From positions 1,674,001 through 1,738,000 of the forward strand of contig NZ_OY776223.1 in the NCBI RefSeq assembly GCF_963675395.1: DNA of 64,000 bases, written 5' to 3'. This document shows, in pieces, positions 1 to 8,307 of this stretch (position 1 is the first letter of the stretch; every line of letters starts with the position of its first letter). Origin of the DNA: an uncultured Vibrio sp. GTDB taxonomy: Bacteria > Pseudomonadota > Gammaproteobacteria > Enterobacterales > Vibrionaceae. Position numbers and translations under genes: made by a program. The notes below the pieces were generated by a model. The model worked only from the letters and a program-made list of their open reading frames with translations, was not told where the DNA came from and did not search any database.

Positions 1-300
1 CCATTCTTCGCAGTAGAAGACGCATGTACAACCACTGGTACGAGTATTCTGGCTTATACGTCGAAGTGTGCCATTATCCCGGGTTCAGGTTTCCGTAATA
101 AGCAAGGTAAATATGAAATCATCGCAGATAAATGCATTGAAGCCGATTACCCACAAAAGGATGAAGTTGCCGCGGCCGCGTACATGAACAAGTATGTGGA
201 AGAGGTCATCTTGCGCGCCCCTGAACAATGGATGTGGTTACATAAACGCTATAAAACCATGCAGGATGAAAGCGTGCCAAAAGGGATTCGTTATAAATAA
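1..300 (+). CDS. Lipid A biosynthesis acyltransferase (LpxL/LpxM/LpxN family), C-terminal end only
   Basis: The frame is open from base 1 to the TAA at 298-300, so about the last 99 residues are present. Late acyltransferases of this family add a secondary acyl chain to Kdo2-lipid IVA at the inner membrane. The fragment has the family's C-terminal pattern, with ILRAPEQWMWLHKRYKT close to the end (compare the APEQ-W-H-R-KT tail of LpxL and LpxM). The catalytic HX4D/E motif would lie upstream of the window. Its position next to pyrE matches the V. cholerae locus that encodes LpxN, but the fragment alone does not separate LpxL, LpxM and LpxN. Confidence 0.85.
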   Translation, partial: PFFAVEDACTTTGTSILAYTSKCAIIPGSGFRNKQGKYEIIADKCIEADYPQKDEVAAAAYMNKYVEEVILRAPEQWMWLHKRYKTMQDESVPKGIRYK

Positions 301-309
301 CCAAAGGGG

Positions 310-343
310 CTAGGCTCCTAGGTTCTAGGTTTGCGCGCTAGGA
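310..343. repeat. CTAGG-rich intergenic stretch
   Basis: Just after the acyltransferase stop codon CTAGG or CCTAGG occurs four times within about 35 bases. The same word forms the core of the long hairpin at 573-606 and appears again at 2156. No coding function is visible. Confidence 0.5.
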
Positions 344-456
344 CTTCTGTGTCTGTTTTTGGCATTTGTGTTTGTTGTTTGGGAATACAGATTACCGAAT
401 ACAGAAATAAAAACGTTTCTCGTAATCAACATTCAGGGATTTAACATCCCAACATC

Positions 457-553
457 GTCATCCTGAACAGCGACGAAGGAGCGTGATTCAGGATCTACTT
501 ACCGAGTGTGCTGAAAGCAGATTCCTGATGTCGCTTATGCTCCTCGTAATGAC
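457..553 (+). repeat. Dispersed GTCAT-ended intergenic repeat, copy A (short form)
   Basis: The element begins GTCATCCTGAACAGCGACGA and ends in TAATGAC, so its ends are short inverted repeats. The left arm can fold through ATCCTGAA and TTCAGGAT. It matches the copies at 27266-27397 (inverted), 27431-27526 (inverted, partial) and 31733-31865, but lacks about 35 bases of the variable middle. It lies between an acyltransferase gene and pyrE and encodes nothing visible. Confidence 0.8.
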
Positions 554-572
554 GGCTATAAAAAAGGCTCGC

Positions 573-606
573 GTTCTCGGGTCCTAGATGCCTAGGACCC
601 GAGAAC
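573..606 (-). terminator. Perfect 15-bp hairpin downstream of pyrE, probable terminator
   Basis: GTTCTCGGGTCCTAG (573-587) pairs perfectly with CTAGGACCCGAGAAC (592-606) around a four-base loop. On the minus strand it follows the pyrE stop codon by 8 bases. A run of six T's comes about seven bases after the stem, and an outer AAGG/CCTT pairing can bring it closer. The stem is unusually long and rich in CTAG. Confidence 0.65.
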
Positions 607-614
607 TTCCTTGA

Positions 615-1256
615 TTAAATGCCGTACTCTGCGCGGTACGCTTTTACTGCGTCTAAGTGCTCAGCCGCATTACCTTTTTCTTCAAGATAAGTCACTAGGT
701 CGCCCAAACTCACAATCGAGATAACTGCGCAGCCAAAGTCGCGCTCAACTTCCTGAATAGCAGAAAGTTCGCCCTTGCCTTTTTCTTGACGGTCAATCGC
801 CACGAGTACGCCCGCTAAATCCGCGCCGTTCGCCTTGATGATTTCCATCGATTCACGAATCGCAGTGCCTGCAGTAATCACGTCATCAACCAGCATAATT
901 CGACCTTCCAGAGCCGAACCTACCAGGTTGCCACCTTCACCGTGGTCTTTCGCTTCTTTACGGTTGAAGCAGTAAGGTGTGTCTATATCATGGTGGTCCG
1001 CAAGTGCAACGGCGGTTGTCGTCGCAATAGGGATACCTTTGTACGCAGGGCCAAATAATACGTCGAACTCGATGCCTGAGTCCGCCAATGCGGCTGCGTA
1101 GAAACGGCCTAGACGAGCAAGGTCGCGACCAGTATTGAAAAGACCAGCGTTAAAAAAGTAAGGGCTCTTACGGCCTGATTTCAAAGTAAACTCACCAAAC
1201 TTAAGAACTTGTTTCTCAAGTGCAAACTCAATAAATTCACGCTGGTATGCTTTCAT
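615..1256 (-). CDS. pyrE: Orotate phosphoribosyltransferase
   Basis: Converts orotate and PRPP to orotidine 5'-phosphate, the fifth step of de novo pyrimidine synthesis, in the cytoplasm. The protein has 213 residues, the normal length. The PRPP-binding signature [10 protein letters not shown] is at residues 123-132 and the flexible catalytic loop [11 protein letters not shown] at 99-109 includes the expected Lys and His. It lies 110 bases downstream of rph on the same strand, as in E. coli. The gap holds a strong hairpin with a T-run that is probably a UTP-sensitive attenuator. No anomalies are visible. Confidence 0.97.
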   Translation of the reverse strand: MKAYQREFIEFALEKQVLKFGEFTLKSGRKSPYFFNAGLFNTGRDLARLGRFYAAALADSGIEFDVLFGPAYKGIPIATTTAVALADHHDIDTPYCFNRKEAKDHGEGGNLVGSALEGRIMLVDDVITAGTAIRESMEIIKANGADLAGVLVAIDRQEKGKGELSAIQEVERDFGCAVISIVSLGDLVTYLEEKGNAAEHLDAVKAYRAEYGI

Positions 1257-1326
1257 GGATTTCTCTCGATTTTCAGTGTGTGGATATCAGTATTAAAGTT
1301 CTAGGACAAAAGCCCTAAAAATACGC

Positions 1327-1361
1327 AAAAAAATAGCTTCCTTTGCGGGGAAGCTATTTTT
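1327..1361 (-). terminator. rph-pyrE intergenic attenuator hairpin
   Basis: AAAATAGCTTCC (1330-1341) pairs perfectly with GGAAGCTATTTT (1349-1360), and on the minus strand a run of T's follows. The hairpin begins only six bases after the rph stop codon. In E. coli the equivalent hairpin is a transcription attenuator for pyrE whose use depends on how closely ribosomes on rph follow RNA polymerase when UTP is low. The geometry here allows the same coupling. The regulation is inferred by analogy. Confidence 0.75.
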
Positions 1362-1366
1362 AAAAA

Positions 1367-2083
1367 TTAATTTTCTAACGCCGCCTTCTGCGCCGTGACG
1401 ATTTCGCTAATGCCGATTTTCGCCGACTCCAGCAGTGCCATCAGTTGCTCTTGACTGAACGGTTCGCCTTCTGCAGTACCCTGGATTTCAATCATCTTGC
1501 CTTCTTCAGTCATGACCACGTTCATGTCAGTATCAGCTGCTGAATCTTCAACATATTCAAGGTCACACAGTACTTCATCACCGAGCAAACCAACAGAAAC
1601 CGCCGCTACGTGGCCTTTCATCGGGTTGGCTTTTAGCTTTCCGCTCTCAACCAAGTGCTGGAACGCGTCTGCCATCGCAACGCTTGCGCCACTGATTGAA
1701 GCAGTGCGAGTACCACCGTCTGCTTGGATCACGTCACAGTCAACAGTGATCATGAACTCACCCATCGCTTTTAAGTCGACAACAGCGCGCAGGCTACGCG
1801 CGATAAGGCGTTGGATTTCCATGGTGCGGCCACCCTGCTTGCCACTTGCCGCTTCGCGACGAGTACGAGAGTGCGTTGCACGTGGCAGCATGCCATATTC
1901 TGCAGTTACCCAGCCTTTACCTTGGCCTTTTAGCCAGCGTGGCACAGATTCTTCGACGGTCGCATTACACAACACTTTGGTATTACCGAACTCCACTAAC
2001 ACTGAGCCTTCAGCGTAAGCTGTGTAGTTACGAGTAATTTTGATTGGGCGAACTTGGTCCGCCTTGCGATCGTTTGGACGCAT
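1367..2083 (-). CDS. rph: Ribonuclease PH
   Basis: A phosphorolytic 3'-to-5' exoribonuclease that trims tRNA 3' ends and helps degrade structured RNA. With the start at 2083 (MRPNDRK) the product has 238 residues, the family's usual length. An ATG two codons upstream (2089) is also in frame but sits too close to the AAGG ribosome-binding site. Family hallmarks visible include RPNDRK at the start, [23 protein letters not shown] and [16 protein letters not shown]. It heads the rph-pyrE unit and its translation probably sets pyrE attenuation. The C-terminus is intact, unlike the frameshifted rph of E. coli K-12. Confidence 0.97.
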   Translation of the reverse strand: MRPNDRKADQVRPIKITRNYTAYAEGSVLVEFGNTKVLCNATVEESVPRWLKGQGKGWVTAEYGMLPRATHSRTRREAASGKQGGRTMEIQRLIARSLRAVVDLKAMGEFMITVDCDVIQADGGTRTASISGASVAMADAFQHLVESGKLKANPMKGHVAAVSVGLLGDEVLCDLEYVEDSAADTDMNVVMTEEGKMIEIQGTAEGEPFSQEQLMALLESAKIGISEIVTAQKAALEN

Positions 2084-2282
2084 GGGCATCTACCTTAAAT
2101 ATGAGGAGAAGACGATTTGATTGGGCGAAGATTATAGCGGAATCGATTCCGGATTCCTAGGTCACAAGTCATGCAATCGATGCACATTTCCCGACGACAT
2201 CGCTCCACATCCCGCGCACCTATTCTCACTCCGTGATACACTCTCTAGGTAATTTTCAAAAAATTGAAGACAGGAAAATTCG

Positions 2283-3149
2283 ATGATTTACAGTATGACA
2301 GCGTATGCGCGTAAAGAAGTGAAAGGCGAATGGGGCTCAGCGGTATGGGAAATCCGCAGTGTAAACCAGCGCTACCTGGAAACTTACTTCCGCATGCCAG
2401 AACAATTCCGAGCACTAGAACCCGTATTACGCGAGCGTTTTCGCAAGCGCCTAGCTCGCGGTAAAGTTGAGTGTAACCTTCGTTTTGAAGCTAACCCAGC
2501 CGCGAAAGGTGAACTTAGCATCAATGAAACTCTGGCAAACCAAGTGATTAAAGCGGCAGAGCAAGTGATGCACATGACGGGCGAACTGAGCCGCATCAAC
2601 CCATTTCAAGTCATGCAATGGCCAGGTGTGATGGAAACGCCAGAGCAGGACATGGATGAGGTAAACAAAGTTTTACTGAGTGCTTTTGATGACGCTCTTA
2701 GTGAGTTTATTGATGCGCGTGGCCGTGAAGGCGACAACATGAAAGCGCTTATCGAGCAACGCCTAGATGCTATCACTGCTGAAGTGGTGAAAGTTCGTGC
2801 TCGCATGCCAGAAATCCTTGAGTGGCAACGTGAACGTCTGTTCTCTAAATTCGAAGATGCCAAAGTCGAACTCGATCCTTCTCGTGTCGAACAAGAGCTT
2901 ATCCTATTAGCGCAAAAATCTGACGTCGCGGAAGAATTGGATCGTCTCGACTCTCACGTAAAAGAGACCACTAACATTCTGAAAAAAGGTGGCGCAGTTG
3001 GCCGTCGTCTTGACTTTATGATGCAAGAGTTCAACCGTGAATCCAACACACTGGCATCTAAATCAATCAGCACAGACATTACAGCGTCTGGCGTCGAGCT
3101 AAAAGTCCTGATTGAACAGATGCGCGAGCAGATCCAGAACATAGAATAA
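2283..3149 (+). CDS. yicC: YicC family endoribonuclease
   Basis: The 288-residue protein starts MIYSMTAYARKE, the characteristic N-terminus of the YicC/YloC family. An N-terminal YicC domain covers roughly residues 1-155 and a C-terminal DUF1732 domain (GRRLDFMMQEFNRESNTL) about 200-288. E. coli YicC has been described as an endoribonuclease that affects small-RNA turnover; that role is taken from the family. It is transcribed divergently from rph with a 199-base gap and is followed by its own terminator. Confidence 0.93.
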   Translation: MIYSMTAYARKEVKGEWGSAVWEIRSVNQRYLETYFRMPEQFRALEPVLRERFRKRLARGKVECNLRFEANPAAKGELSINETLANQVIKAAEQVMHMTGELSRINPFQVMQWPGVMETPEQDMDEVNKVLLSAFDDALSEFIDARGREGDNMKALIEQRLDAITAEVVKVRARMPEILEWQRERLFSKFEDAKVELDPSRVEQELILLAQKSDVAEELDRLDSHVKETTNILKKGGAVGRRLDFMMQEFNRESNTLASKSISTDITASGVELKVLIEQMREQIQNIE

Positions 3150-3175
3150 CCTCCAATTCTATGCATACCTTAAAT

Positions 3176-3199
3176 GCCCTTATTATTAAGGGCTTTTTT
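3176..3199 (+). terminator. yicC intrinsic terminator
   Basis: GCCCTTA (3176-3182) and TAAGGGC (3187-3193) form a stem followed by six T's, 26 bases after the yicC stop codon. Confidence 0.85.
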
Positions 3200-3274
3200 C
3201 TGTATGACGCGTAAATCGCCAATTAACCCCACTAAACAAATGGAACAATAATTAAACTATTTTTGATTAAATAT

Positions 3275-3302
3275 TTGACACTCATCACGCCAGTAGTAAA
3301 AT
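3275..3302 (+). promoter_or_regulatory. Sigma-70 promoter of the 47-residue small gene
   Basis: A consensus -35 box TTGACA (3275-3280) is separated by 16 bases from TAAAAT (3297-3302), a five-of-six match to the -10 box. Transcription would begin near 3309, about 36 bases before the ATG at 3345. The pair is better than most promoters in this window. Confidence 0.6.
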
Positions 3303-3344
3303 ACGCTTCGTTCTTAGACACGTACCAATAACTACGGTGAAAAA

Positions 3345-3488
3345 ATGAATTCAGCACTTTTATCAATTTTAGACGGTAAAAATAATCTTGAACTAGGAAA
3401 AGTGTTAACGCCTTCAATCTCTGCTGCAATTATGTGTACCTCTACAACAGCAGTTATTGGACTGTTAAGTCTAATTTCTATGGCATAG
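3345..3488 (+). CDS. Small hydrophobic protein of 47 residues, unrecognised
   Basis: An ATG at 3345 opens a 47-codon frame ending in TAG at 3486-3488. The N-terminal half is polar (MNSALLSILDGKNNLELGK). The C-terminal half (residues 20-47) is hydrophobic, with a single Cys in IMCTSTT and a tail of VIGLLSLISMA that could span or dock on a membrane. The frame is bracketed by a near-consensus promoter and an intrinsic terminator, so it looks like a complete monocistronic gene of about 230 transcribed bases. The ribosome-binding site is weak (GGTGA about five bases upstream). I do not recognise the family. The transcript could instead act as a small RNA. It sits between yicC and a porin gene. Confidence 0.5.
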   Translation: MNSALLSILDGKNNLELGKVLTPSISAAIMCTSTTAVIGLLSLISMA

Positions 3489-3516
3489 TTTATTGCCCGT
3501 CAGAATTCAAAAATAG

Positions 3517-3545
3517 AAAAGACGCTTAATATAGCGTCTTTTTGT
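3517..3545. terminator. Terminator between the small gene and the porin, usable from both sides
   Basis: AAAAGACGCT (3517-3526) pairs with AGCGTCTTTT (3533-3542) around a six-base loop. T-rich sequence follows on the plus strand and, on the minus strand, after the porin gene. Confidence 0.8.
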
Positions 3546-3592
3546 TTTATTGCCCCAATCCAGCATCCGTGTCTGTCGACCCTTAGGCCTGA

Positions 3593-4699
3593 CTAGAATG
3601 CATACAAAATTGTCATACCACTTAAGGTATCCTCCTGCTTTCCTGCCCCCAAATTATCTTCTTCTGTTTTTCTAACTTCACCAGAAATGATCAACTGCGG
3701 CGTCGCATGGTAGCTTAACCCGAATGAGTAGATACTACGTTCCCCATCTATGTTTAGAGAACTGTCATCAAAATCAACTTGGGAAAGGTAAATGTAAGGA
3801 CGTAAGCCAATGTTGAAATAATAGTGTGCATACATATCGTAAGCGCGAGCGTCAGCATAGAGGTTGTCTTTAGTACTTTCCGTCACGCGGTAATACAATA
3901 AATCGGTTTCATGCGCTTTTTTGCCGTCGGTAAACGCAGCGGAAATTTGAAACCCTTCATATCCATATTTGGCGGCAACTGTCGTCAGCTCCTGGGAGTC
4001 ACCATCGTTGAGTCCGGCAAAAGCAGTGCCTTCCACTTTGTTTTGCATATGCGTTGCGCCGAGACTTAAACCAAAGTCAAAATCATAGCTTACCGCTACA
4101 GCAAAGTTGTTCTCTCGGCTTAAATCCTGGTTATATCGGTTGTTTACCCCGTTAAAGCCATATTGAGCAGAGACATTCAGCGCGTCGAAGCTATTGCGAT
4201 AAACAACTAGGTTATCGCCTCGGGCTGTGGCCATAAAGCCGCCATCTTTACCATCGCTGAATAATGGTGTTGCATCCGGATCGAACACAATCAGGTTATC
4301 CATATACCCAGCGACATCGTGATACGCAGAATATTGTTTACCGATTCGCACACTACCCAGCTCTTCATTCGCAACCGTTATATAACCCAGACGACTTCTA
4401 AATTTATCGCCATTTTGGTTTTCAAATTCGTTCGAAGGCGGATTAAGAATGGTATCCCACTCAAATTTCACATCAGTAGACCAGCCGTTCTCCAACTGAC
4501 GCTCTATCGCGATACCCAAAGTACTCCTGCTTGCATTAAAGTAGTGATCAAGGAATTGGGCTGGTTGCCAGTAATCCATTAAAAATGCGCCAGATACTTC
4601 TACCTTGTTTACGTCATCTTGATACACCGTCAGCGCATGCGATTGATTTGAAAAAATTAAACCAGAGATGAATAATATATTTTTATTATTTAGTTTCAT
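3593..4699 (-). CDS. Outer-membrane general porin
   Basis: A predicted 16-stranded trimeric porin for passive diffusion of small solutes. The start at 4699 gives a 368-residue precursor. It begins MKLNNKNILFISGLIFSNQS with likely signal cleavage after SHA, and GGAACG lies just upstream. An in-frame start five codons earlier (TTG-like region at 4714) is less likely. Porin marks are a mature N-terminus with VEVSGAFLMDY, the RLGYITVANEELGSVRIGKQ strand-loop and a C-terminal strand ending in Phe. It lies downstream of the tna operon but behind a strong terminator only 33 bases before its ATG, so it is either read-through dependent or has an unseen promoter. It is distantly OmpU-like; substrate is unknown. 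Confidence 0.85.
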   Translation of the reverse strand: MKLNNKNILFISGLIFSNQSHALTVYQDDVNKVEVSGAFLMDYWQPAQFLDHYFNASRSTLGIAIERQLENGWSTDVKFEWDTILNPPSNEFENQNGDKFRSRLGYITVANEELGSVRIGKQYSAYHDVAGYMDNLIVFDPDATPLFSDGKDGGFMATARGDNLVVYRNSFDALNVSAQYGFNGVNNRYNQDLSRENNFAVAVSYDFDFGLSLGATHMQNKVEGTAFAGLNDGDSQELTTVAAKYGYEGFQISAAFTDGKKAHETDLLYYRVTESTKDNLYADARAYDMYAHYYFNIGLRPYIYLSQVDFDDSSLNIDGERSIYSFGLSYHATPQLIISGEVRKTEEDNLGAGKQEDTLSGMTILYAF

Positions 4700-4731
4700 T
4701 TCACGTTCCAACATTTATAAAAAACGGGCAC

Positions 4732-4775
4732 AAAAAAAGCATGACAATAAATCACATTATGAAATTATCATGCTT
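4732..4775 (-). terminator. Intrinsic terminator between RidA gene and porin gene
   Basis: On the minus strand AAGCATGA (complement of 4768-4775) pairs with TCATGCTT (complement of 4737-4744) across a 23-base loop, followed by seven T's. It would end the tna-ridA transcript about 50 bases after the RidA stop and 33 bases before the porin ATG. Confidence 0.7.
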
Positions 4776-4821
4776 CTATTTTTAAATAGGTGTAGAGGTG
4801 TTAAAGCGTATTCAGCGGTCG

Positions 4822-5205
4822 TTATGTCGTTGCTATCACTTCAATTTCCACTTTTGCATCCATGGGTAAACGAGCGACCTCAACGCAAGATCGAGCAGGG
4901 AATGACGCGTTGTGATTATCAAAAAAGTCACCGTAAACTTTGTTAACAACAGGAAAGTCATTTAAGTCTTTAACAAATACGGTTGTTTTCACAATATTTT
5001 TGGCGCTCAACCCGGCCTCTTCGATGATGGCCAAAGCATTGTTTAATGATTGCAGCGTTTGTTCAGCGACATCCTCCGACATCTGTTTTGTTTCTGGGTT
5101 AATTGGAAGCTGACCCGAGGTCATGACCATTCCACCTAGATTTACACCTTGTACATAAGGGCCAATAGCTAATGGGGCTTTTGAAGTATTAATAATATCT
5201 GTCAT
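4822..5205 (-). CDS. RidA (YjgF/YER057c/UK114) family enamine/imine deaminase
   Basis: RidA enzymes hydrolyse reactive enamines and imines such as 2-aminoacrylate to keto acids and ammonia. The protein has 127 residues, the normal size. It shows GPYVQGVNLGG near the start, TSGQLP, and the C-terminal RSCVEVARLP that carries the catalytic Arg. It lies 44 bases after tnaB on the same strand with no terminator between, so it appears to be the last gene of the tna operon. TnaA passes through a 2-aminoacrylate intermediate, which would explain the linkage; this is inference. It may be a specialised paralogue rather than the housekeeping ridA. Confidence 0.92.
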   Translation of the reverse strand: MTDIINTSKAPLAIGPYVQGVNLGGMVMTSGQLPINPETKQMSEDVAEQTLQSLNNALAIIEEAGLSAKNIVKTTVFVKDLNDFPVVNKVYGDFFDNHNASFPARSCVEVARLPMDAKVEIEVIATT

Positions 5206-5249
5206 TTTTTATCTCAAAATAGGGTTAGAAGGCTGTCATATATTGACGA

Positions 5250-6464
5250 CTAAATGCTAAATACTGGCAGAAGGTTCAGCATCGACATAAAGTGGAACAC
5301 GGCGGTCAGCACACCAAACAACATCAATACGCCAATCATGATATTGCCACCTGGAGCGACAAAACCTTCGTTACTGCCTTCTAAGCGACGAGATTTGCGT
5401 GCCAACATTGCAGGAACCAGACAAGCCCAAACCGTTGCCGCTGCGCCGGCATAACCAATGGCAATAACGAAACCAAATGGGAATAGCAAAGATAGAACGA
5501 GTGGTGGTAAGAAGGTCGCCAGCCAGGTTTTTGTTCGACCTTGTTTTGTGTCTTCAAACTTGAATAAGTCCGCTAAGAAATCGAAAACGCCTAAGCCAAC
5601 ACCAATGAACGAGGAAAGAATGGCAGCCATAGAGAAAGTGTTGATGGCACTGGCCACTTTATCAGAATCAATTGCCGAGCCTAATGCTGATAGCAATGCT
5701 TCTACGTTACCTCCCTGTTCAATAACTGGACCAAATTCACTGCGTGGCAAGTTGCCGTAGATACTCACCATCCATAAGAAATAAAGTGTCAGCGCAATAA
5801 CCGTTCCACCTAAGATGGCTTTCTTCGCACGCTGCTCGCAACCGTAGTAAGAACGCATACTTGCCACTGAATGGTGGTAACCAAATGAAGTCAACGCGAC
5901 AGGCAACATCGCCATTGCATAAGGTGCGTAGTTGGTTTCTTGATTAACACGGTCAAACAGGATCGACATATCGATATTTGCCGCTAAGCCAGATACACCG
6001 AAGATAAAACTGAGGCCCATAAAGGCAATAAGAACAACAGAGATTCTGTCTACCGCTCGAGTGGAGTGCCATACGAAAAGAGAAAAGATAGCAACAAAGA
6101 AAACAGAAGCTATTTTATTATTAATACCTAGTACGCCTTCTAGTATTAAACCTGACGAAGTGATATAGGCATAAAGTAAAATACCGCCAACAAAATAAAC
6201 GGCTAAGTTATTAATTCGATTTACGTTATCACCCAACATATCTTTGGTTACAGTATTAAAAGATACTTTTAAATCATAACGTTTGAAAGCTTCTAACAGC
6301 ATCCAGCCTGATACTGTCATCATAATCATAGTAAAGGTAATTGCGATTAACGACCATGCGGTCCAAGCACCTGCGCCTGCACTTGGTAAACCAAGCATTC
6401 CCGCCCCAACACAGACACTTGCTATAATACAAGATCCGCCGACTAAAGATGGACTATTTTTCAT
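5250..6464 (-). CDS. tnaB: Tryptophan/aromatic amino acid permease (TnaB/Mtr/TyrP, HAAAP family)
   Basis: An inner-membrane proton symporter that brings tryptophan to tryptophanase. The 404-residue protein is almost wholly hydrophobic, with about 11 predicted membrane segments. The family N-terminus SLVGGSCIIASVCVGAGMLG is followed by PSAGAGAWTAWSL. The gene follows tnaA by 187 bases on the same strand, the order found in E. coli. Length and motif fit TnaB, Mtr and TyrP equally; the tnaA context decides for TnaB. Confidence 0.92.
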   Translation of the reverse strand: MKNSPSLVGGSCIIASVCVGAGMLGLPSAGAGAWTAWSLIAITFTMIMMTVSGWMLLEAFKRYDLKVSFNTVTKDMLGDNVNRINNLAVYFVGGILLYAYITSSGLILEGVLGINNKIASVFFVAIFSLFVWHSTRAVDRISVVLIAFMGLSFIFGVSGLAANIDMSILFDRVNQETNYAPYAMAMLPVALTSFGYHHSVASMRSYYGCEQRAKKAILGGTVIALTLYFLWMVSIYGNLPRSEFGPVIEQGGNVEALLSALGSAIDSDKVASAINTFSMAAILSSFIGVGLGVFDFLADLFKFEDTKQGRTKTWLATFLPPLVLSLLFPFGFVIAIGYAGAAATVWACLVPAMLARKSRRLEGSNEGFVAPGGNIMIGVLMLFGVLTAVFHFMSMLNLLPVFSI

Positions 6465-6651
6465 GACCCATGTCTCTATAATTGTGTTTTAAATAGGGAT
6501 AAACAATCAGCCAACTTTTATAATTTATATATAATATTATTTATAGTTTTTATATGTTACGAGATAACCATTGAGAATAAGCGCGCCTCTGCAGAGGAAA
6601 GAGACGCACTTATTATTTATTGCTTAATGATTTACTATTTAATTCCTGGAA

Positions 6652-8067
6652 TTAAATTTCTTTTAGTCGAGCGGTGAAGTGACGAAGCACTTTTGGTTCG
6701 TAAGTGAAATCCAAACCTTTTACGTTTTCAGCGTTTGCTTTCACTTTTTCGAATGCTTCGATAACAAAGTCCATATGTGTTTGCGTGTAAGTTGCACGAG
6801 GAATCGTTAGGCGTAGCAATTCTGCCGGACATTCATGCTGTTTACCCGTTGCAGGATCACGACCTAGCAGAAGCGAACCAATTTCAACTGCACGGATACC
6901 CGCTACTTTATACAATTCACAAGCAAGAGCATGCGCTGGGAACTGATGCGCAGGAATGTGAGGCAGCAATTTACCTGCATCGACGAACGCCGCGTGACCA
7001 CCCGCTTGCTGACAAACAACACCAATCGCTTCTAGACCATCAACTAAGTACTGAACCTGACCGATACGGTACTCCAACCACTCCTGACGCATACCATCAT
7101 AGAGACCAACGGCTAAGCGCTCCATCGCACCGCCTTCAAGACCACCGTAAGTAGGGAAGCCTTCCTGAACAACACAGAGCGTACGAGATTCAGTGTATAC
7201 ATCCATCATGGATTCGTCTTTGAAACATAGTAGACCACCCATTTGTACCATCGCGTCTTTCTTGGCAGACATAGCAAGTGCATCTGCGTACTTGTATGTT
7301 TCACGAGTGATTTCTTCGATTGTCCAATCTTGGTAACCTGGCTCACGCTGCTGCACAAAGTATGCGTTTTCTGCGTAGCGAGCCGAGTCCATGATGACTG
7401 GGATGTCGTAGCGTTTAGCGATTTCATAAACCGCTTTCAGGTTTGCAATAGAAACTGGCTGACCACCTGCAGAGTTACAAGTAATGGTACTTACGATATA
7501 AGGAACGTTAGCAGGACCTGCTTCTTCAATCGCCATTTCCAGTTTTTGCAGGTCGAAGTTGCCTTTAAAGTCCGCATTTACTGATGTATCAAAGGCTTCA
7601 TCTGTGTAAACGTTTTTCGCTACACAGCAGTTCACTTGCGTGTGACCTTGTGTCGTATCGAAGAAGTAGTTAGACAGAGCCACCATTTTAGAGCGGTCCA
7701 GGCCTTTCTCTTGCTCACGCTTCTTAATCAGAATTGGAATATAAATCTGCTCTGCACCACGGCCCTGGTGAGTTGGGATAGTCAGTTCATATCCAAAGAT
7801 ATCTTTAACTGCATTTGCAAGTGCGTAGTAACTGCGACTACCACTATAGGCTTCATCACCCATCAGCATGGCTGCCTGCATTTTTTGTGTGATTGAACCC
7901 GTACCACTATCCGTTAACAGGTCGATAAATACATCTTCACTGTCTAGTAGAAATGGGTTCATACCCGCTTTTAAAATTGCTTCTTCACGGTATTCTCTGG
8001 TTGTGGTTTTTACTGGCTCAACAACACGGATACGGAATGGTTCTGGTAGATGCTTAAAGTTTTCCAT
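6652..8067 (-). CDS. tnaA: Tryptophanase
   Basis: A pyridoxal-phosphate lyase that splits tryptophan to indole, pyruvate and ammonia. Length is 471 residues, as in E. coli. The PLP-binding lysine is K270 within SAKKDAM, the same number as in the E. coli enzyme. Other family blocks include [11 protein letters not shown] (98-108), [12 protein letters not shown] (135-146), [11 protein letters not shown] and [12 protein letters not shown]. The gene is preceded by a 240-base leader region containing a TnaC-like peptide, so tryptophan-induced antitermination is likely. Indole is also a signal in vibrios. Confidence 0.98.
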   Translation of the reverse strand: MENFKHLPEPFRIRVVEPVKTTTREYREEAILKAGMNPFLLDSEDVFIDLLTDSGTGSITQKMQAAMLMGDEAYSGSRSYYALANAVKDIFGYELTIPTHQGRGAEQIYIPILIKKREQEKGLDRSKMVALSNYFFDTTQGHTQVNCCVAKNVYTDEAFDTSVNADFKGNFDLQKLEMAIEEAGPANVPYIVSTITCNSAGGQPVSIANLKAVYEIAKRYDIPVIMDSARYAENAYFVQQREPGYQDWTIEEITRETYKYADALAMSAKKDAMVQMGGLLCFKDESMMDVYTESRTLCVVQEGFPTYGGLEGGAMERLAVGLYDGMRQEWLEYRIGQVQYLVDGLEAIGVVCQQAGGHAAFVDAGKLLPHIPAHQFPAHALACELYKVAGIRAVEIGSLLLGRDPATGKQHECPAELLRLTIPRATYTQTHMDFVIEAFEKVKANAENVKGLDFTYEPKVLRHFTARLKEI

Positions 8068-8307
8068 AATAATACCTATAAGTAATAGTTTTATTAATCA
8101 GACGACATTAATTACACCTACAACTTATTTTTGGCGTATTATATCGCACTGAATAATGAATCAGTTAAATTAAAAAATTAAATTTAGATAAAACACGACT
8201 AATGAACTGGATTATTAATGCAGAACTGTAATGTCGAATTTTAAAAACATGTCAAAGAGACAACGAATATTTAGCAAAACCAATTAGCTGCCAAATATAA
8301 GTATTAA
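8068..8307 (-). promoter_or_regulatory. tnaC-tnaA spacer, probable Rho-dependent leader
   Basis: The 240-base gap between the TnaC-like peptide and tnaA is AT-rich and has no intrinsic terminator, much like the roughly 220-base E. coli spacer. In E. coli, Rho terminates there unless a tryptophan-stalled ribosome sits on tnaC. I cannot place a rut site or boxA with confidence; TCTCTTTGACA on the minus strand near 8250-8260 is a weak boxA candidate. Confidence 0.5.

Noticed and set aside
1497..2018. Long plus-strand frame of 173 codons inside rph
   Set aside because: It is antisense to a well-conserved enzyme, its Ser/Pro/Thr-rich translation is what codon complement of rph would give, and there is no ribosome-binding site.
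3232..3429. Minus-strand 65-codon frame across the small-gene region
   Set aside because: It runs through the promoter and the better-supported plus-strand 47-codon gene, and has no start signals.
6777..7896. Several plus-strand frames of 86-125 codons opposite tnaA
   Set aside because: All are antisense shadows of a 471-residue conserved enzyme.
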